Shown in pieces: positions 5,817-6,471 of a stretch of DNA of 6,471 nucleotides (the first letter of the stretch is position 1; the number at the start of each line of letters is the position of its first letter). Position numbers and translations under genes: made by a program. The stretch comes from an uncultured Lentisphaeria bacterium (GTDB lineage: Bacteria; Verrucomicrobiota; Lentisphaeria; Victivallales; Victivallaceae). The notes under the pieces were generated by a model. The model saw only the letters and a program-made list of their open reading frames with translations. It ran no database searches and was not told the origin of the DNA. Where the stretch lies: assembly GCA_949298665.1 (NCBI GenBank), contig CASFXO010000405.1, positions 1 through 6,471 of the forward strand, in the 5' to 3' direction.

Positions 5817-6471
5817 TCGCCGGCCTCCTTTCCAGCCTGTGGCGTGCCGAATACGCCTTCCACGATCTGACCGTCGGCGATGTGAATCGTCCGGTCCGCC
5901 TTTTCCGCCACGTCCGCCGCATGGGTGACGATGATGATGGTAATACCTTCCTGCCGGTTCAGCTCCCGGAACATTTCCAGCACTTCCACACTGGTATGCG
6001 AATCCAGGTTGCCGGTCGGTTCATCGGCGAACAGCACCGGCGGATGGTTGATCAGCGCCCGGGCGATGGCCACACGCTGCTGCTGGCCGCCCGAAAGCTG
6101 CGAAGGATGGTGATGAAGCCGCTCCGCCAGTCCCACCCGGTTCAGCATGGCGATGCCCCGCTCCCGGCACTGGCGCGGCGAAAGATTGCCCGCGGTGTAG
6201 GTAAGCGGCATGACCACGTTTTCCAGTGCGCTGGTCCGGGCCAGCAGATTGAAGTTCTGGAAGACGAATCCGATCTTCCGGTTGCGGACCATCGCCCGCC
6301 GGTCATTGGAAATGCCGCCGATCTCCTCACCGTCCAGATAATATTCCCCGGACGTCGGCCGGTCCAGGGCCCCGAGAATGTTCATCAGCGTACTTTTCCC
6401 GGAGCCGGATGCCCCCATCAGCGCCACATATTCCCCCTGCTGAATCTCCAGCGAGACATCCCGGAGAACCG
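5813..6471 (-). CDS. ABC transporter ATPase, MacB/LolD-type, N-terminus off right edge
   Basis: The last 218 residues are visible, starting VLRDVSLEIQQGEYVALMGA, so only the first few residues (perhaps 15-20) lie beyond the edge. All ATPase motifs are present in this numbering: Walker A GASGSGKS (19-26), Q-loop VFQNFNLL (69-76), signature LSGGQQQR (125-132), Walker B VLFADEPTGNLD (145-156) and the switch His183 in IIVTHAADVA. 'DEPTGNLD' and the Q-loop sequence are typical of the LolD/MacB/FtsE group. It powers the permease encoded just downstream, with which it shares a 4-bp ATGA overlap, and its 3' end carries the permease's ribosome-binding site. The frame also opens at an internal GTG (6425-6427), but the conserved upstream strand shows the true start is further out. 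In many such operons a periplasmic adaptor (MacA-like) precedes the ATPase; if present here it lies outside the window. Confidence 0.95.
   Translation of the reverse strand, partial: VLRDVSLEIQQGEYVALMGASGSGKSTLMNILGALDRPTSGEYYLDGEEIGGISNDRRAMVRNRKIGFVFQNFNLLARTSALENVVMPLTYTAGNLSPRQCRERGIAMLNRVGLAERLHHHPSQLSGGQQQRVAIARALINHPPVLFADEPTGNLDSHTSVEVLEMFRELNRQEGITIIIVTHAADVAEKADRTIHIADGQIVEGVFGTPQAGKEAGE

Overview
The window looks like chromosomal DNA from a diderm (Gram-negative) bacterium. Its genes are GC-rich, its Shine-Dalgarno sequences are clear, and the gaps between genes are AT-rich with long A/T tracts. The MacB/LolCDE-type ABC transporter implies a cell envelope with a periplasm. The RF-1-domain protein with its C-terminal extension, and the Gfo/Idh/MocA oxidoreductase, are gene types I associate with the PVC superphylum (for example Lentisphaerota/Victivallis-like or Verrucomicrobiota). 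That placement is a low-confidence impression, not a demonstration.

Layout: (1) At 1-113, minus strand, is the first 37 codons of an EF-G-like translational GTPase that runs off the left edge. (2) A divergent AT-rich gap (114-320) carries a plausible promoter for that GTPase and a long A-tract/T-tract hairpin. (3) On the plus strand, a GtrB/DPM1-like membrane glycosyltransferase (321-1250) overlaps by 8 bp a small GGQ-motif release-factor-like protein (1243-1737), so the two form one translational unit. (4) An AT-rich gap of about 400 bp (1738-2133) holds TCATG repeats, small palindromes and a strong sigma70-type promoter (TATAAT at 2040-2045). (5) The next reading frame (2134-3306, plus) is a ribulokinase (AraB, FGGY family) that lacks roughly its first 200 residues, including the ATP-phosphate-binding DFGT region. 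It looks like a decayed or rearranged gene although the rest is intact. (6) Convergent to it, on the minus strand, lies an intact Gfo/Idh/MocA-type oxidoreductase (3320-4402). (7) Upstream of that, also on the minus strand, is an ABC exporter operon: a MacB-type permease (4470-5816) joined by a 4-bp ATGA overlap to its ATPase (5813 to beyond 6471). The ATPase lacks only its extreme N-terminus, which lies off the right edge.

How they work together: the ATPase and permease form one transporter, and a periplasmic adaptor gene may lie just outside the right edge. The kinase fragment and the oxidoreductase fit a sugar-catabolism setting, but nothing in the sequence proves they share a pathway. The glycosyltransferase and release-factor-like gene share a transcript but have no obvious joint function. 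I see no mobile element, CRISPR array, tRNA or rRNA gene. I do not see a convincing new multi-gene system. The points most worth a second look are the headless ribulokinase behind a strong promoter and the release-factor-like protein with its C-terminal module.
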